Shown here: positions 1 to 8,563 of the stretch, one piece after another
Position numbering within the stretch: the first letter of the stretch is position 1
How the letters are laid out: each line of letters starts with the position of its first letter
From: Candidatus Portnoyibacteriota bacterium
Lineage (GTDB): Bacteria > Patescibacteriota > Minisyncoccia > Portnoybacterales > GWB1-42-6
Reading direction: 5' to 3'
Assembly: GCA_016208745.1 (NCBI GenBank)
Contig: JACQXN010000012.1
Span: 6,681 to 38,725 of the forward strand
DNA length: 32,045 nt
Notes under the pieces: generated by a model
Seen by the model: the letters and a program-made list of their open reading frames with translations, nothing else
What the model was told of the DNA's origin: nothing
Database searches by the model: none
Program-made: the position numbers and the translations under genes

Positions 1-456
1 TTATTATCTACTTGTCTTATTGAGATTCTTGGAAATGTTATAAGGGGAGCATTTAAACCTACCGGAGATGCAAATATTGAAACATATTATAAGGGCATAA
101 TAAAAAAAGAAGTTGCTAATTTTTTTAAAGCGAAAAGTAAAGAAAATAAAAGGATTATACCAATTCAAGACCCCGATTTTAATGATGACCAAGAAGAAGT
201 AATAGCGCAAAAACCATTAGTTGCCAAAAGGGATATCTACGAAGATTCTATTCGGCAGGAGAAGCTTGAAAAATTAAGCAAAGCCATAAATAAACTTCCA
301 AGTAGACAAAGGAAAGCCCTTAATTTTTCTCTGAAAGAAATTAGACAAGAAGAAATAGCTAAAAAGATGGGCATAACCCAAGCCGGAGCCAATAAATTAT
401 TAACAAAAGCAAGGACGAATCTTTACAACCTTTTATTAGTGCCTAGGGGGTTATAA
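1..456 (+). CDS. Partial sigma-70-like factor (region 4-like C-terminus), 5' end outside window
   Basis: Frame 1 open from base 1 to TAA at 454-456; translation ...LEKLSKAINKLPSRQRKALNFSLKEIRQEEIAKKMGITQAGANKLLTKARTNLYNLLL... resembles a sigma region 4 HTH. Confidence 0.65.
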   Translation, partial: LLSTCLIEILGNVIRGAFKPTGDANIETYYKGIIKKEVANFFKAKSKENKRIIPIQDPDFNDDQEEVIAQKPLVAKRDIYEDSIRQEKLEKLSKAINKLPSRQRKALNFSLKEIRQEEIAKKMGITQAGANKLLTKARTNLYNLLLVPRGL

Positions 457-607
457 TTTTAGCCGATTAGGGGGATAAGTATGTAGAAGCTCAAAAGGAG
501 CTTTTTTTGTTTGAAGAACAAATCATATCTTATGCTATCCCCGTTTTATAAATCAAAATTTGATTCCATTTCAAAATTTAACTTCTTAACCCAGAACCAT
601 TTTAATA

Positions 608-877
608 ATGGTTTTTTTATTTATGGAAAATGATAAAAACTTCTTTGAAACCACAGACACTAATATCGCAGCGACCCTCGTTACTTTGGGCTGGCCGGTA
701 GAAATAACCGGTCATAGCCGGCAGGGTATCTTCATTTTTAAAAACAAAGAAGAGATGGAAAAATTGGTTGCCGATTATTGGGCGCATAAATTATCAGTTT
801 CTCCATTGAAGCTTTTAACAACTTGGAAGGAATTAAAGAACCGCGTGGCATCAATGCGAGGCGGTTATTTTGGATAA
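608..877 (+). CDS. Small conserved-type phage protein (DUF5659-like)
   Basis: 89 aa; '...VEITGHSRQGIFIFKNKEEMEKLVADYW...' pattern; inner ATG at 623 also possible. Confidence 0.55.
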   Translation: MVFLFMENDKNFFETTDTNIAATLVTLGWPVEITGHSRQGIFIFKNKEEMEKLVADYWAHKLSVSPLKLLTTWKELKNRVASMRGGYFG

Positions 878-880
878 AAT

Positions 881-1027
881 ATGGCTAAATCAGAGTTTTC
901 AAAATTTTCAAAAGAAAAAAAGGGCATTATTGTTGATGCTTTAGCTTTAATTTTTAAAAACAAATTTTATGCGAAAAAGATGTCCAGTTTGCGGCCAACT
1001 ACGAAGGCGGAGTGCTCAAAAAATTGA
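881..1027 (+). CDS. Small hypothetical ORF (48 aa) overlapping the next ORF
   Basis: ATG MAKSEFSKFSKEKKGIIVDALALIFKNKFYAKK... to TGA at 1025. Confidence 0.3.
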   Translation: MAKSEFSKFSKEKKGIIVDALALIFKNKFYAKKMSSLRPTTKAECSKN

Positions 1028-1190
1028 GGTGATTCCGTTAGCGGATTTAGCCAATGAATTGAACGATTGTTTAATAAATTTCTTTGAAAGTTGCTCAACC
1101 TGCGGCGATGGCCAGCTTCGGGAGATATATTATTGCCATCCAAAACAGGGGGTAACAGATATCAACCTTGATGCCAAAAATAATTTCTAG
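969..1190 (+). CDS. Small CxxC-containing protein
   Basis: 73 aa; CPVCGQ and CSTCGDG zinc-binding-like pairs. Confidence 0.5.
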   Translation: MRKRCPVCGQLRRRSAQKIEVIPLADLANELNDCLINFFESCSTCGDGQLREIYYCHPKQGVTDINLDAKNNF

Positions 1191-1241
1191 GTCAAGTTAA
1201 AGCGATAGGTTTTAGAAAATAATTTAGAATTTTTAAATTTT

Positions 1242-1988
1242 GTGAATAAATCATTTGAAACCGCCAAACAATACACCTCTAGCCATTGGTCAATAATTCC
1301 GATTGAAAGAGATGGCAAGCTGCCGGCTATTAAAGAAAAAGATTTTGTGGTTAGCCGGCGGAACAGATTAGCTACCGAAGCGGAAATGAAGAACTGGTTT
1401 TTAGATAACGACTATAATGTGGCGATTATTACGGGAGATTTTTCAGGGCTTCTAGTTGTTGATTGTGATAATGGTTTTAATATTAGGGATTTTAATTTTC
1501 CGAAAACCTTTTGTGTTGAAACGCCAAGAGGAGGAATGCATTTTTATTATCGTTGCCCTAAAGATATCGGTTGCCATGTGGGATTATTGCCCCATCTGGA
1601 TATCCGCGCCAATGGTGGATATGTTCTTTGCCCGCCTTCTGTGATTGATGGTAAAAGTTATCGGTGGGCAATAAATAGCCTTTACTGGGAACAAAGAATC
1701 GCTGAACCGCCAAAGTGGTTACTGAATTTATTAACTAAAAAGAAATCCGAATCCAAAGACTGGGAGAAGATAACTGCCGGAGCGCGAATTGGCGAGAGAA
1801 ACCAAACACTAGCTTCTTTGTCCGGCTTGTTATTTAGGTATATCCCAAAAGACAAATGGGAATCGGCTATTGTGCCTTTATTAGAAATTTGGAATCAGTA
1901 TGCTAACCAGCCCCCGCTGCCATCTGGCGAGTTTAAAACAACTATCCGGTCAATCGCAGCTAAAGAATTAACCCAAAAAAATGTATAA
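1242..1988 (+). CDS. Bifunctional DNA primase/polymerase (PrimPol/AEP-type) protein
   Basis: 248 aa, GTG start; 'WSIIPIERDGKLPAIKEKD', 'VVDCDNG', 'TPRGGMHFYYR', 'DIRANGGYVLCPPS' match the PrimPol pattern. Confidence 0.85.
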   Translation: MNKSFETAKQYTSSHWSIIPIERDGKLPAIKEKDFVVSRRNRLATEAEMKNWFLDNDYNVAIITGDFSGLLVVDCDNGFNIRDFNFPKTFCVETPRGGMHFYYRCPKDIGCHVGLLPHLDIRANGGYVLCPPSVIDGKSYRWAINSLYWEQRIAEPPKWLLNLLTKKKSESKDWEKITAGARIGERNQTLASLSGLLFRYIPKDKWESAIVPLLEIWNQYANQPPLPSGEFKTTIRSIAAKELTQKNV

Positions 1989-3069
1989 CGATAAAAGTTT
2001 TTTAGAAGGCATTATTGATTCCTGCTCAACCGCGGCTGCCCAAATCGGAGCTTTTGTCCAAAAGTTTTTTCCCGTAAGCCACGGCGAACTATATATTAAG
2101 GAATTTTCGCCAATAGCATGGTGTGTCAGCGGGTTAATTCCTGCTGAAGCCACAACAGCGATAGCTGGCGAACCTTGCGCATTTAAAACGTGGCTTTTAC
2201 TTGATTTCGCGTTAGCAATAGCTAAGGGAGAAAAATTTTTAAACATTTTTGAGACGAACCAAATGAATGTCCTTTTTATTGATGAGGATAATGGCGAGCG
2301 ATTGTTAAATCAAAGGTTAAAATTATTAAGTGCAGAAGGAAATTTGCCGATTTATTACTTATCGTATTCAGGTTTCCGCCTGAATAAAGAGGATGTTAAT
2401 GCTTTGTTGCCGTTTTGCGCGGAAAAGAATATTGGAATTGTGTTTATAGACGCTTTTCGGAATGTCCATGATGCCGACGAAAACTCCTCCACCCAAATGA
2501 AACCGGTTTTAGAATTATTTAAGCAGATAAATCAGGCAGGTATAGCCATTGTTTTTAATCACCACTCTTCTAAGCCGCCTCTTTTGGGGAAGGCAACAAC
2601 CCATTCTAAAATGCGTGGCACATCATCATTTAGAGCGGTTGTGGAGTGCGAAATCGACATAGACCTTATTTCACCGGATTCAAACACCATTATTATCACT
2701 CAGTCTAAAAATCGTTCCGCTGAACTTGTAACGCCATTTAAGGTTGAAGCAGTCTTTGGGGAGGATAAGTTTCATTTTGACTATTTAGGCGAAGCCGAAG
2801 AGAGAAAGGTAAAAAAATCTAAAATTAAGGATTTAATTAGGTTTGTCTTAACGGAAAACCCAATGAGCCAAGGGGATACCATAAATGCGGTTAGGAAAAA
2901 TAGCGAAGATGAAGTAGCAACAAGAACTTTTTATGAGGCAAAAAAAGAAATGTTGACTAAGGAGGAGTTGTTTGAAAAGAAAGCGGGTAAAAAGAAAATT
3001 TTATCTTTAAAAAGGCATAGTTTTGGGGAGCTCTTTGACACCAAAAACACATCTCAAAACAACGAATAG
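1981..3069 (+). CDS. RepA/AAA_25-type replicative helicase-like ATPase
   Basis: 362 aa; 'TTAIAGEPCAFKTWLLLDFALAIA' Walker-A-like, 'VLFIDEDNG', 'GIVFIDAFRNVH', 'IAIVFNHHSSKP'; overlaps the PrimPol stop by 8 nt. Confidence 0.75.
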   Translation: MYNDKSFLEGIIDSCSTAAAQIGAFVQKFFPVSHGELYIKEFSPIAWCVSGLIPAEATTAIAGEPCAFKTWLLLDFALAIAKGEKFLNIFETNQMNVLFIDEDNGERLLNQRLKLLSAEGNLPIYYLSYSGFRLNKEDVNALLPFCAEKNIGIVFIDAFRNVHDADENSSTQMKPVLELFKQINQAGIAIVFNHHSSKPPLLGKATTHSKMRGTSSFRAVVECEIDIDLISPDSNTIIITQSKNRSAELVTPFKVEAVFGEDKFHFDYLGEAEERKVKKSKIKDLIRFVLTENPMSQGDTINAVRKNSEDEVATRTFYEAKKEMLTKEELFEKKAGKKKILSLKRHSFGELFDTKNTSQNNE

Positions 3070-3290
3070 TGGCAATAGTGGCAAAAAGGGTGTTTGCCGA
3101 TAAGTTTTTGGCTTAACAAAGCCAAGAAATGCCAATTAAAATGCCAATAGTGGCAGAAACAACAGGAAAAAACCACCATTGCCGATATTTATTTGGCTCT
3201 ATAAAGCCAAATAATGAGGCATAGTGGCATAGTGGCAATACTATATATATATATGTAATGTTGCCGATGTTATTTGGTCTGCCGATATAA
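3065..3290. repeat. Iteron-like array with hairpins, candidate replication origin
   Basis: Five ATAGTGGCA copies (3066, 3075, 3147, 3221, 3229), four (T/C)TGCCGAT(A/G) copies (3094, 3179, 3261, 3279), hairpins at 3108-3125 and 3190-3213, TA tract at 3242-3253. Confidence 0.6.
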
Positions 3291-3430
3291 AAATCATTAA
3301 AAAAGCAGTCATGCGAGCTGTTAAAAATATGTTTGAGGAATACGATAAACTTAAAAAAAATAAAAGAAATACTCCTTGATGTAGTTGATGATTTAGTTAA
3401 GCATAATATTTTAAGCGCAAGATAAAAAAA

Positions 3431-3808
3431 GTGAAATACGAAAAATCAACAGACGCTACTTCTATGCCAGCCAAATATTTAAAAGCAAGGGTTTTAGGAA
3501 AATCAAAGACTGAAGCCTGCAGAGAAGCCGGCTATGCGGATAACCGCCATGTCCAGCAAATTGAGAGGACTAAAACCTTCACCTTGGCGCTAGAAGAAGT
3601 GAAAAACGTCTTTGATACTCAAATTGCTTTTAAAGACGTTATAACAGAGCATATCAAAAACATTATGCAGGATATTGATAAATCTTCAAAGAACGCAGCG
3701 ATAAAACTTTACTATCAAATCAACGGATTAATCGGTAAAGAAAAGGAGGAAATTATAGATTCCCAGCAAGTTTCAATTACCATGAGAGCGCCAAGAGAAA
3801 AGCTCTAA
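3431..3808 (+). CDS. Terminase small subunit-like protein
   Basis: 125 aa, GTG start; N-terminal 'AKYLKARVLGKSKTEACREAGYADNRHVQQIERT' TerS-like HTH; upstream of TerL. Confidence 0.65.
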   Translation: MKYEKSTDATSMPAKYLKARVLGKSKTEACREAGYADNRHVQQIERTKTFTLALEEVKNVFDTQIAFKDVITEHIKNIMQDIDKSSKNAAIKLYYQINGLIGKEKEEIIDSQQVSITMRAPREKL

Positions 3809-4019
3809 AAAACGCAAGAAAAAATAATTAAAAGGATTAAAGATAAGGATAGTAGATAAGTTGATAAGATAGAAGATTGATGAAGAGGATTAATAGTTTA
3901 GTTGTTATTTTTTTATTAATATTATTGGTTTATTTTTTATAAGATAGATTATTGGTTATTTGTGAGATAGATAAAGTTATGTTTGTGAGGTGGATTAATA
4001 TTATCTACGCACACCGCGT

Positions 4020-4270
4020 TAAATGGCCTAACTAATAAATAACCCAATATAAACTGGGTGAAGTAAATAATCCCCCCCTTAAAAAAGACTAAAACAATGG
4101 CTTAAATAAGGCAGATTCTAACGTTAAGAAGGAAATAGAAATACATCTGATTATTTACTGCCCCAAAGAGATATGGCCATTGTAGGTCAATATACGAGCT
4201 AGTAGCTCATTAAGCTATTTGTGCTAAAAAATAAATCTTGCTCTATTGAAACACCCTCTTATAGAGCTAA
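4020..4270. ncRNA. Candidate structured non-coding region between TerS and TerL (RNA or packaging site)
   Basis: Nested inverted repeats: ATGGCC 4023-4028 / GGCCAT 4174-4179, AGTAAATAATC 4062-4072 / GATTATTTACT 4149-4159, ACCCA/TGGGT, GAGCTA-G-TAGCTC, GCTCTAT 4240-4246 / ATAGAGC 4261-4267; no good ORF. Confidence 0.35.
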
Positions 4271-4417
4271 AACGAGTTTCCGAGTGCGAGTGGGGGGGGG
4301 AGGGAGTTGCCCCGCGAAAAGGATTTGTAAATATTGTTATTCACTCTATTCCCACATACCAAAATCTACATCTCAATATTCATGGCTCATTATTTCACAA
4401 ACTAAAAATTTAACTTT

Positions 4418-5884
4418 ATGTCTAAAGCAGAAACAATTAAAAAATACGAAAACGCTGGTAAGTCTTGGATTAACGGAGCAAAAATTGAAGAGATAGAACT
4501 CAATGGCAAGAAATTCATTTTTAACGAAAACCAAGCGAAGTTTATCAATGAACTTGATTCACGATACTGCCTCTACTCTGGAGGATTTGGTTCGGGTAAA
4601 TCTCTGGCTTTGTATATCAAGATGATTCTTTTCTGCCTATATTTTCCTAACAACAGAATTCTCCTTGGCAGAAAAACGTTTTCAGATATAGACAGGGCAG
4701 TCCTACCGGACTTATTTGAATTAATGCCGTCTAATTGGTATCACCACTCAATTAAAGCTGGCTTAATAGATTTCTTTAATGGCAGCCAAATAATTCTTTT
4801 TGCTCTTGATGCTCTTCAGGAAGGCTCAATGGCCGATATTAAGAAAGCCCAGCAGAAAGTTAAGAGCTTAAACCTTGGCGCATATTTTATTGACCAGTTA
4901 GAAGAGGTGGATGAAGAAGTCTTCGAGTCTCTAAATTCTCGTTTACGGAGAACTGATGCGCCCATCAGGCAGGGTAACATGACCTGTAACCCAGCTAATT
5001 TCTGGGCTTATGATTTTTTTAAAGTCCATCCTAAAGAAGATACGTTTTTAATAACCTCCTCTATGATAGAAAACAAAGCGAATCTCCCGCAGGATTATAT
5101 TGATGACCAGTTAAAAAAGGACGAAGGGTATATCCGGCGCTATGTCTATGGCGAATGGTCAATGGATGTAATGCTAAAATCTGTTGTCTTCTCCAAAGAC
5201 GCAATTAAACGATTTGAATTACTGGCTAGGCAACCCATAACTGAAGAAGAGGAGTGTAAAATTTACGAACTGCCGGATTCACAAAAAAGATACCAGATGG
5301 GGATTGACCCCAGCGAAGGCTCAACAGACCCGTCTAGTATCTGTGTGGTTTCCAACGAAGGCAAAGAGGTGGCCAGATTCAATAAATTTATCCCTATCCA
5401 TGGCCTAGTTGAAAAGGTTAAATTTCTGTATTACAAATATCACCATCCAAGAATTATTCCCGAAGTCAATGCGGCCGGTTACGCGCTGCTGGAAGGAATT
5501 AAGGATTTAAACGTAGCCCAGCGTGTAGTCTTTGAACAGCGTGAGCATTCTGATTCTGATAAGCTGGGTTGGAAAACATCTCATGCCTCAAAGACGGCTT
5601 TGATTAGTAATTTCCAGAATCTGTTAAAGCTTAATTTCCCCCAGATTTATCACAAAGAAACCATTGAAGAGTTTAAGACGTTTATTTGGAGTGATGAGTC
5701 AAGGCACAAGGGCGCGGGTGCAGAACGTGGCTGCCATGATGATAACGTGATGGCGACCCTGCTGGCCTTCTGGAACATGGAGGGTTACGCCAAGCCGAAA
5801 AAGACTGCTGCCCAGATAGAACTGGAAGCCGGTGCGAAATATTTCAGGAAATTTAAACGAATGCAGAATCAAGACTTTATTTAA
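4418..5884 (+). CDS. Terminase large subunit
   Basis: 488 aa; Walker A 'YSGGFGSGKSLALY', 'AYFIDQLEEVDEEVFESLNSRLRR', nuclease-like 'MGIDPSEG...DPSSICVV' and 'HDDNVMATLLAFWNM'. Confidence 0.92.
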   Translation: MSKAETIKKYENAGKSWINGAKIEEIELNGKKFIFNENQAKFINELDSRYCLYSGGFGSGKSLALYIKMILFCLYFPNNRILLGRKTFSDIDRAVLPDLFELMPSNWYHHSIKAGLIDFFNGSQIILFALDALQEGSMADIKKAQQKVKSLNLGAYFIDQLEEVDEEVFESLNSRLRRTDAPIRQGNMTCNPANFWAYDFFKVHPKEDTFLITSSMIENKANLPQDYIDDQLKKDEGYIRRYVYGEWSMDVMLKSVVFSKDAIKRFELLARQPITEEEECKIYELPDSQKRYQMGIDPSEGSTDPSSICVVSNEGKEVARFNKFIPIHGLVEKVKFLYYKYHHPRIIPEVNAAGYALLEGIKDLNVAQRVVFEQREHSDSDKLGWKTSHASKTALISNFQNLLKLNFPQIYHKETIEEFKTFIWSDESRHKGAGAERGCHDDNVMATLLAFWNMEGYAKPKKTAAQIELEAGAKYFRKFKRMQNQDFI

Positions 5885-5940
5885 AAAGTTTAAAAAGGTC
5901 GGAGATTTATAAATATAATTATTAATTTTTCACAAAAAAT

Positions 5941-6507
5941 ATGTCAAATGAAGAAGAATTATTTGCCGAAGCAGAGTTAGAAGATACTATTGAAATCCCA
6001 GAACCCGTGGAAACTATGGAGGAGGGAATAACCGAGGTGGAAGGAGAAGCTGAAGGGGAAGCCGAAGCTCCTAAATATTCCGACAAAGAAAAAGCCGCCT
6101 ATGCCAGAATGAAAGAAGCTATTTCAGCCATGAAAACTCTCCGGCAGGAAAATCGGGAATTGAAAGCCCAGCTGAATCCTACCGGTAGCGATGTTAGCCG
6201 AGATGTTTTAGAGATTGTTAGCGCGTTGGATGGTTACGGAAAAGAGGAGAAGGAAATTATTATAGACTACTCCAAAAAAACTGGCTTATCAGTCAGGGAA
6301 TCCTTAAATGACCAGATTCTCCAAATGGCCATAAATCAGAAAAGGCGGGAAGTTGAGCACGAGGGGAAAGTCCCTAAACCCTCTGTTTCTGGTGGAGGAG
6401 GATTTGGGAGTAAAAGTTATAAAGACGTTGAAAATATGAGTGCTGCTGAACATGCTGCGTTTGAGAAAGAGGAGTTGCAAAAAGATGGCGGCCGGTGGAG
6501 TATTTAA
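5941..6507 (+). CDS. Scaffold-like acidic/coiled phage protein
   Basis: 188 aa; acidic N-terminus, central coiled segment, C-terminal 'ENMSAAEHAAFEKEELQ'; directly downstream of TerL. Confidence 0.5.
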   Translation: MSNEEELFAEAELEDTIEIPEPVETMEEGITEVEGEAEGEAEAPKYSDKEKAAYARMKEAISAMKTLRQENRELKAQLNPTGSDVSRDVLEIVSALDGYGKEEKEIIIDYSKKTGLSVRESLNDQILQMAINQKRREVEHEGKVPKPSVSGGGGFGSKSYKDVENMSAAEHAAFEKEELQKDGGRWSI

Positions 6508-6538
6508 TTTTTAAACAAAAGAAAGGCAGGTGATAAAT

Positions 6539-6703
6539 ATGTCAAATGTAAAAGGTATTGATATAACTCCGGAGAAAGAGGAGTTAGCGAAAAAACTTGA
6601 AGCGAGCAGAAAGGATAATGAAAACAAAGACAAGAATCCTCATGTTGCTCCGAAAGTCCCAGCTGATGAAAACTGGAACGAATCCCCCAATAAGGGAATG
6701 TAA
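6539..6703 (+). CDS. Small hypothetical protein
   Basis: 54 aa MSNVKGIDITPEKEELAKKLEASRKDNENK...; preceded by AGGCAGGTG. Confidence 0.55.
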   Translation: MSNVKGIDITPEKEELAKKLEASRKDNENKDKNPHVAPKVPADENWNESPNKGM

Positions 6704-6752
6704 TTTTAATTTTTAAGCAGATAGGAAATAACAAGTATTTCCTAGTAATTAT

Positions 6753-7187
6753 ATGGCCGAATCTAAATTAAAACATGACGAGGAAGTGGCGGAACATCAG
6801 AAAGAGCAAGAGCCAACGAATCAAGATAAGCGTGATGCCCACTTGCTGAAGCTTGAGAAGCTGCGGAATCACTATGCCGATTTGCGGGAAACAGAGAAGT
6901 CGCTAAAAAAGAACGAGCTGTTTGCCGAAGAGGATTTTGCCTTCTTGAAAAACCCGCCTAAGAAAACAAAAGAAGAGCGGGAACTGATGACACCGGAAGA
7001 GTATGAACTCTGGTGTGTCGAGTGCGAGCTGTGCGAAGAGTGGGCAAACGAAGGAAAGGTCAAAAAAACAGAGGCCGCTGCGAGGGAAAAAATTAAGCAA
7101 GCTAAAGCTACTACTATCCCGATAGAAAAAGAAATTGAAGGGATGACACCAGCCGAGCATGAGGCCTTTGAAAAACTTAACGAGTAA
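6753..7187 (+). CDS. Highly charged hypothetical protein ending in 'EGMTPAEHEAFEKLNE'
   Basis: 144 aa; same C-terminal motif as the 5941-6507 product. Confidence 0.6.
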   Translation: MAESKLKHDEEVAEHQKEQEPTNQDKRDAHLLKLEKLRNHYADLRETEKSLKKNELFAEEDFAFLKNPPKKTKEERELMTPEEYELWCVECELCEEWANEGKVKKTEAAAREKIKQAKATTIPIEKEIEGMTPAEHEAFEKLNE

Positions 7188-7191
7188 TAAC

Positions 7192-7344
7192 ATGAAAAAA
7201 CAAAAACAAAAAACTAAAAAACAAATAAACTATTCCGCTTTATTAAAATCTCTAATTAAAAAAGGCGGTTTAGTTGTTAAGCGTTGGAATGGCAAAAAGT
7301 GGATTCCTACTAAATTCAAAGTCTTCTTTAAGAAAACAACATGA
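7192..7344 (+). CDS. Small basic hypothetical protein
   Basis: 50 aa MKKQKQKTKKQINYSALLKSLIKKGGLVVKRWNGKKWIPTKFKVFFKKTT; overlaps the next ATG by 4 nt. Confidence 0.5.
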   Translation: MKKQKQKTKKQINYSALLKSLIKKGGLVVKRWNGKKWIPTKFKVFFKKTT

Positions 7345-7946
7345 CTACAAAAGAATTCAAAAAATTAAAAAGACAAATAGATGTTACTATGGGGCAGTTT
7401 GAAAAAGAAGCGGTTGAAAACGGGGTTTCTCCAACCTCCAAAGAATTTAACGAAGCGGCTGAAAAGATAATTGAAAAGCTGGTAACTAACGCTGGATTTA
7501 GTTATGACGAATTTGCCAACATGGAGGCTAACGAACTTGATAGCGTGGACTTTAATATCAACGTTGGCGAGGGCTTAAAGAACGAACTGGAAAAAATCAA
7601 AAAAGAAATTAATGTTAAAGAAATTCCGGCTTTAAAATCCGAAGTTAAAAAAGCAACGGAGAAGATAGCGAAACTAGAAAACGATTTTGCGAACATTTGG
7701 GCAGAATTAGCCAAAAGTGGCAAATCATTAGCGGAGGTTAAGGGAAGCAACGACAAGCAGTCAATAGAAACTTCAGCTCAACTGGTAAAGTCTTTAGCCG
7801 CGCTCAAAGAGAAAGTTGTAAAACTGGAAACTACTCAACTGCAGCCAATGAAAGGAGTTGTGCAGATATACAAAGGCAATACTCCGCCTGAAGATAAAAC
7901 AATGTTATGGTGTGATACTTCTGAAGATAACGCGGGAAGATGGTAA
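7341..7946 (+). CDS. Coiled-coil protein with phage structural-type C-terminal peptide
   Basis: 201 aa; C-terminus 'VQIYKGNTPPEDKTMLWCDTSEDNAGRW'. Confidence 0.6.
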   Translation: MTTKEFKKLKRQIDVTMGQFEKEAVENGVSPTSKEFNEAAEKIIEKLVTNAGFSYDEFANMEANELDSVDFNINVGEGLKNELEKIKKEINVKEIPALKSEVKKATEKIAKLENDFANIWAELAKSGKSLAEVKGSNDKQSIETSAQLVKSLAALKEKVVKLETTQLQPMKGVVQIYKGNTPPEDKTMLWCDTSEDNAGRW

Positions 7947-7948
7947 CA

Positions 7949-7995
7949 AAAACCGCCTCAACTTTTAATTCTCTCGCATGGGTTGAGGCGGTTTT
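7949..7995 (+). terminator. Rho-independent-type terminator
   Basis: AAAACCGCCTCAAC ... GTTGAGGCGGTTTT, 14-bp perfect stem just after the stop. Confidence 0.85.
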
Positions 7996-8169
7996 AAGAA
8001 AGCATTAAAAATATTTATTATTTATTAAATCACAATAAATGTATCACCAGCATTACTACTTTTGTTGATAAAATCTATTTTAAGAAATTATGCCAGTTTT
8101 GCAGAGCAAAAGGAGATGTAGATTTCCGCACCTGCTTCTGTAAATGCGCGAAGAAACAAGAAAATAAAA

Positions 8170-8472
8170 ATGACCGAGTTAGAGAACATCCAGACAATGC
8201 AAAAGTGTCCGAGATTTAATACTTGCTCTATTGCGATTTGCCTATTGGATTATTTCCAAGAAGAAAGAGTTGGTTTGAAAAGCTTCCGCTCTGATGAGCC
8301 AAAATGCACTATGGCAAAAAGTATCAGATACCGGATTGGTAAAGATACCAAGTTGCCATACCAAGGACTAACTAAAAGGGAATGGATTGGAAAATATAAC
8401 TGGGACAAAAAAACACCCGCAGAGAAACAGGTGATTATAGAGAGGGGCAAGAAGTCATTAAGCCGCCTCTGA
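8170..8472 (+). CDS. Hypothetical protein with N-terminal Cys cluster
   Basis: 100 aa; 'MQKCPRFNTCSIAICLLDYF'. Confidence 0.6.
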   Translation: MTELENIQTMQKCPRFNTCSIAICLLDYFQEERVGLKSFRSDEPKCTMAKSIRYRIGKDTKLPYQGLTKREWIGKYNWDKKTPAEKQVIIERGKKSLSRL

Positions 8473-8519
8473 TAAGGGCTTTTGGGGCATTATTTCCCGA
8501 TTTGCCCCTTGTATCAGAG
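8467..8519. terminator. Two-tier hairpin between convergent genes
   Basis: CTCTGATA 8467-8474 / TATCAGAG 8512-8519 enclosing GGGGCA 8484-8489 / TGCCCC 8503-8508. Confidence 0.5.
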
Positions 8520-8563
8520 TTGTAACCCCGAAGTAGTAGTTTATATCGGGTAGCTCTTTAAAA

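Noticed and set aside
1456-1644. ORF 1456-1644 (+) as a gene
   Set aside because: Lies inside the PrimPol gene in another frame with no recognisable motif.
1972-1990. A7 run at the PrimPol/helicase overlap as a -1 frameshift site
   Set aside because: The helicase frame is +1 relative to PrimPol, so -1 slippage would not join them; the ATGTATAA overlap is explained by translational coupling.
4221-4496. ORF 4221-4496 (+) as a gene
   Set aside because: Low-complexity translation through the G9 run and overlapping the TerL start; no family resemblance.
6872-7193. Minus-strand ORFs 6872-7063 and 6903-7193
   Set aside because: Antisense shadows of a charged plus-strand gene; Ser/Phe-rich translations are typical of that.
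8094-8225. Possible zinc-ribbon ORF (KLCQFCRAKGDVDFRTCFCKCAKK...)
   Set aside because: No plausible start codon in frame and overlaps the 8170 ORF; too weak to annotate.
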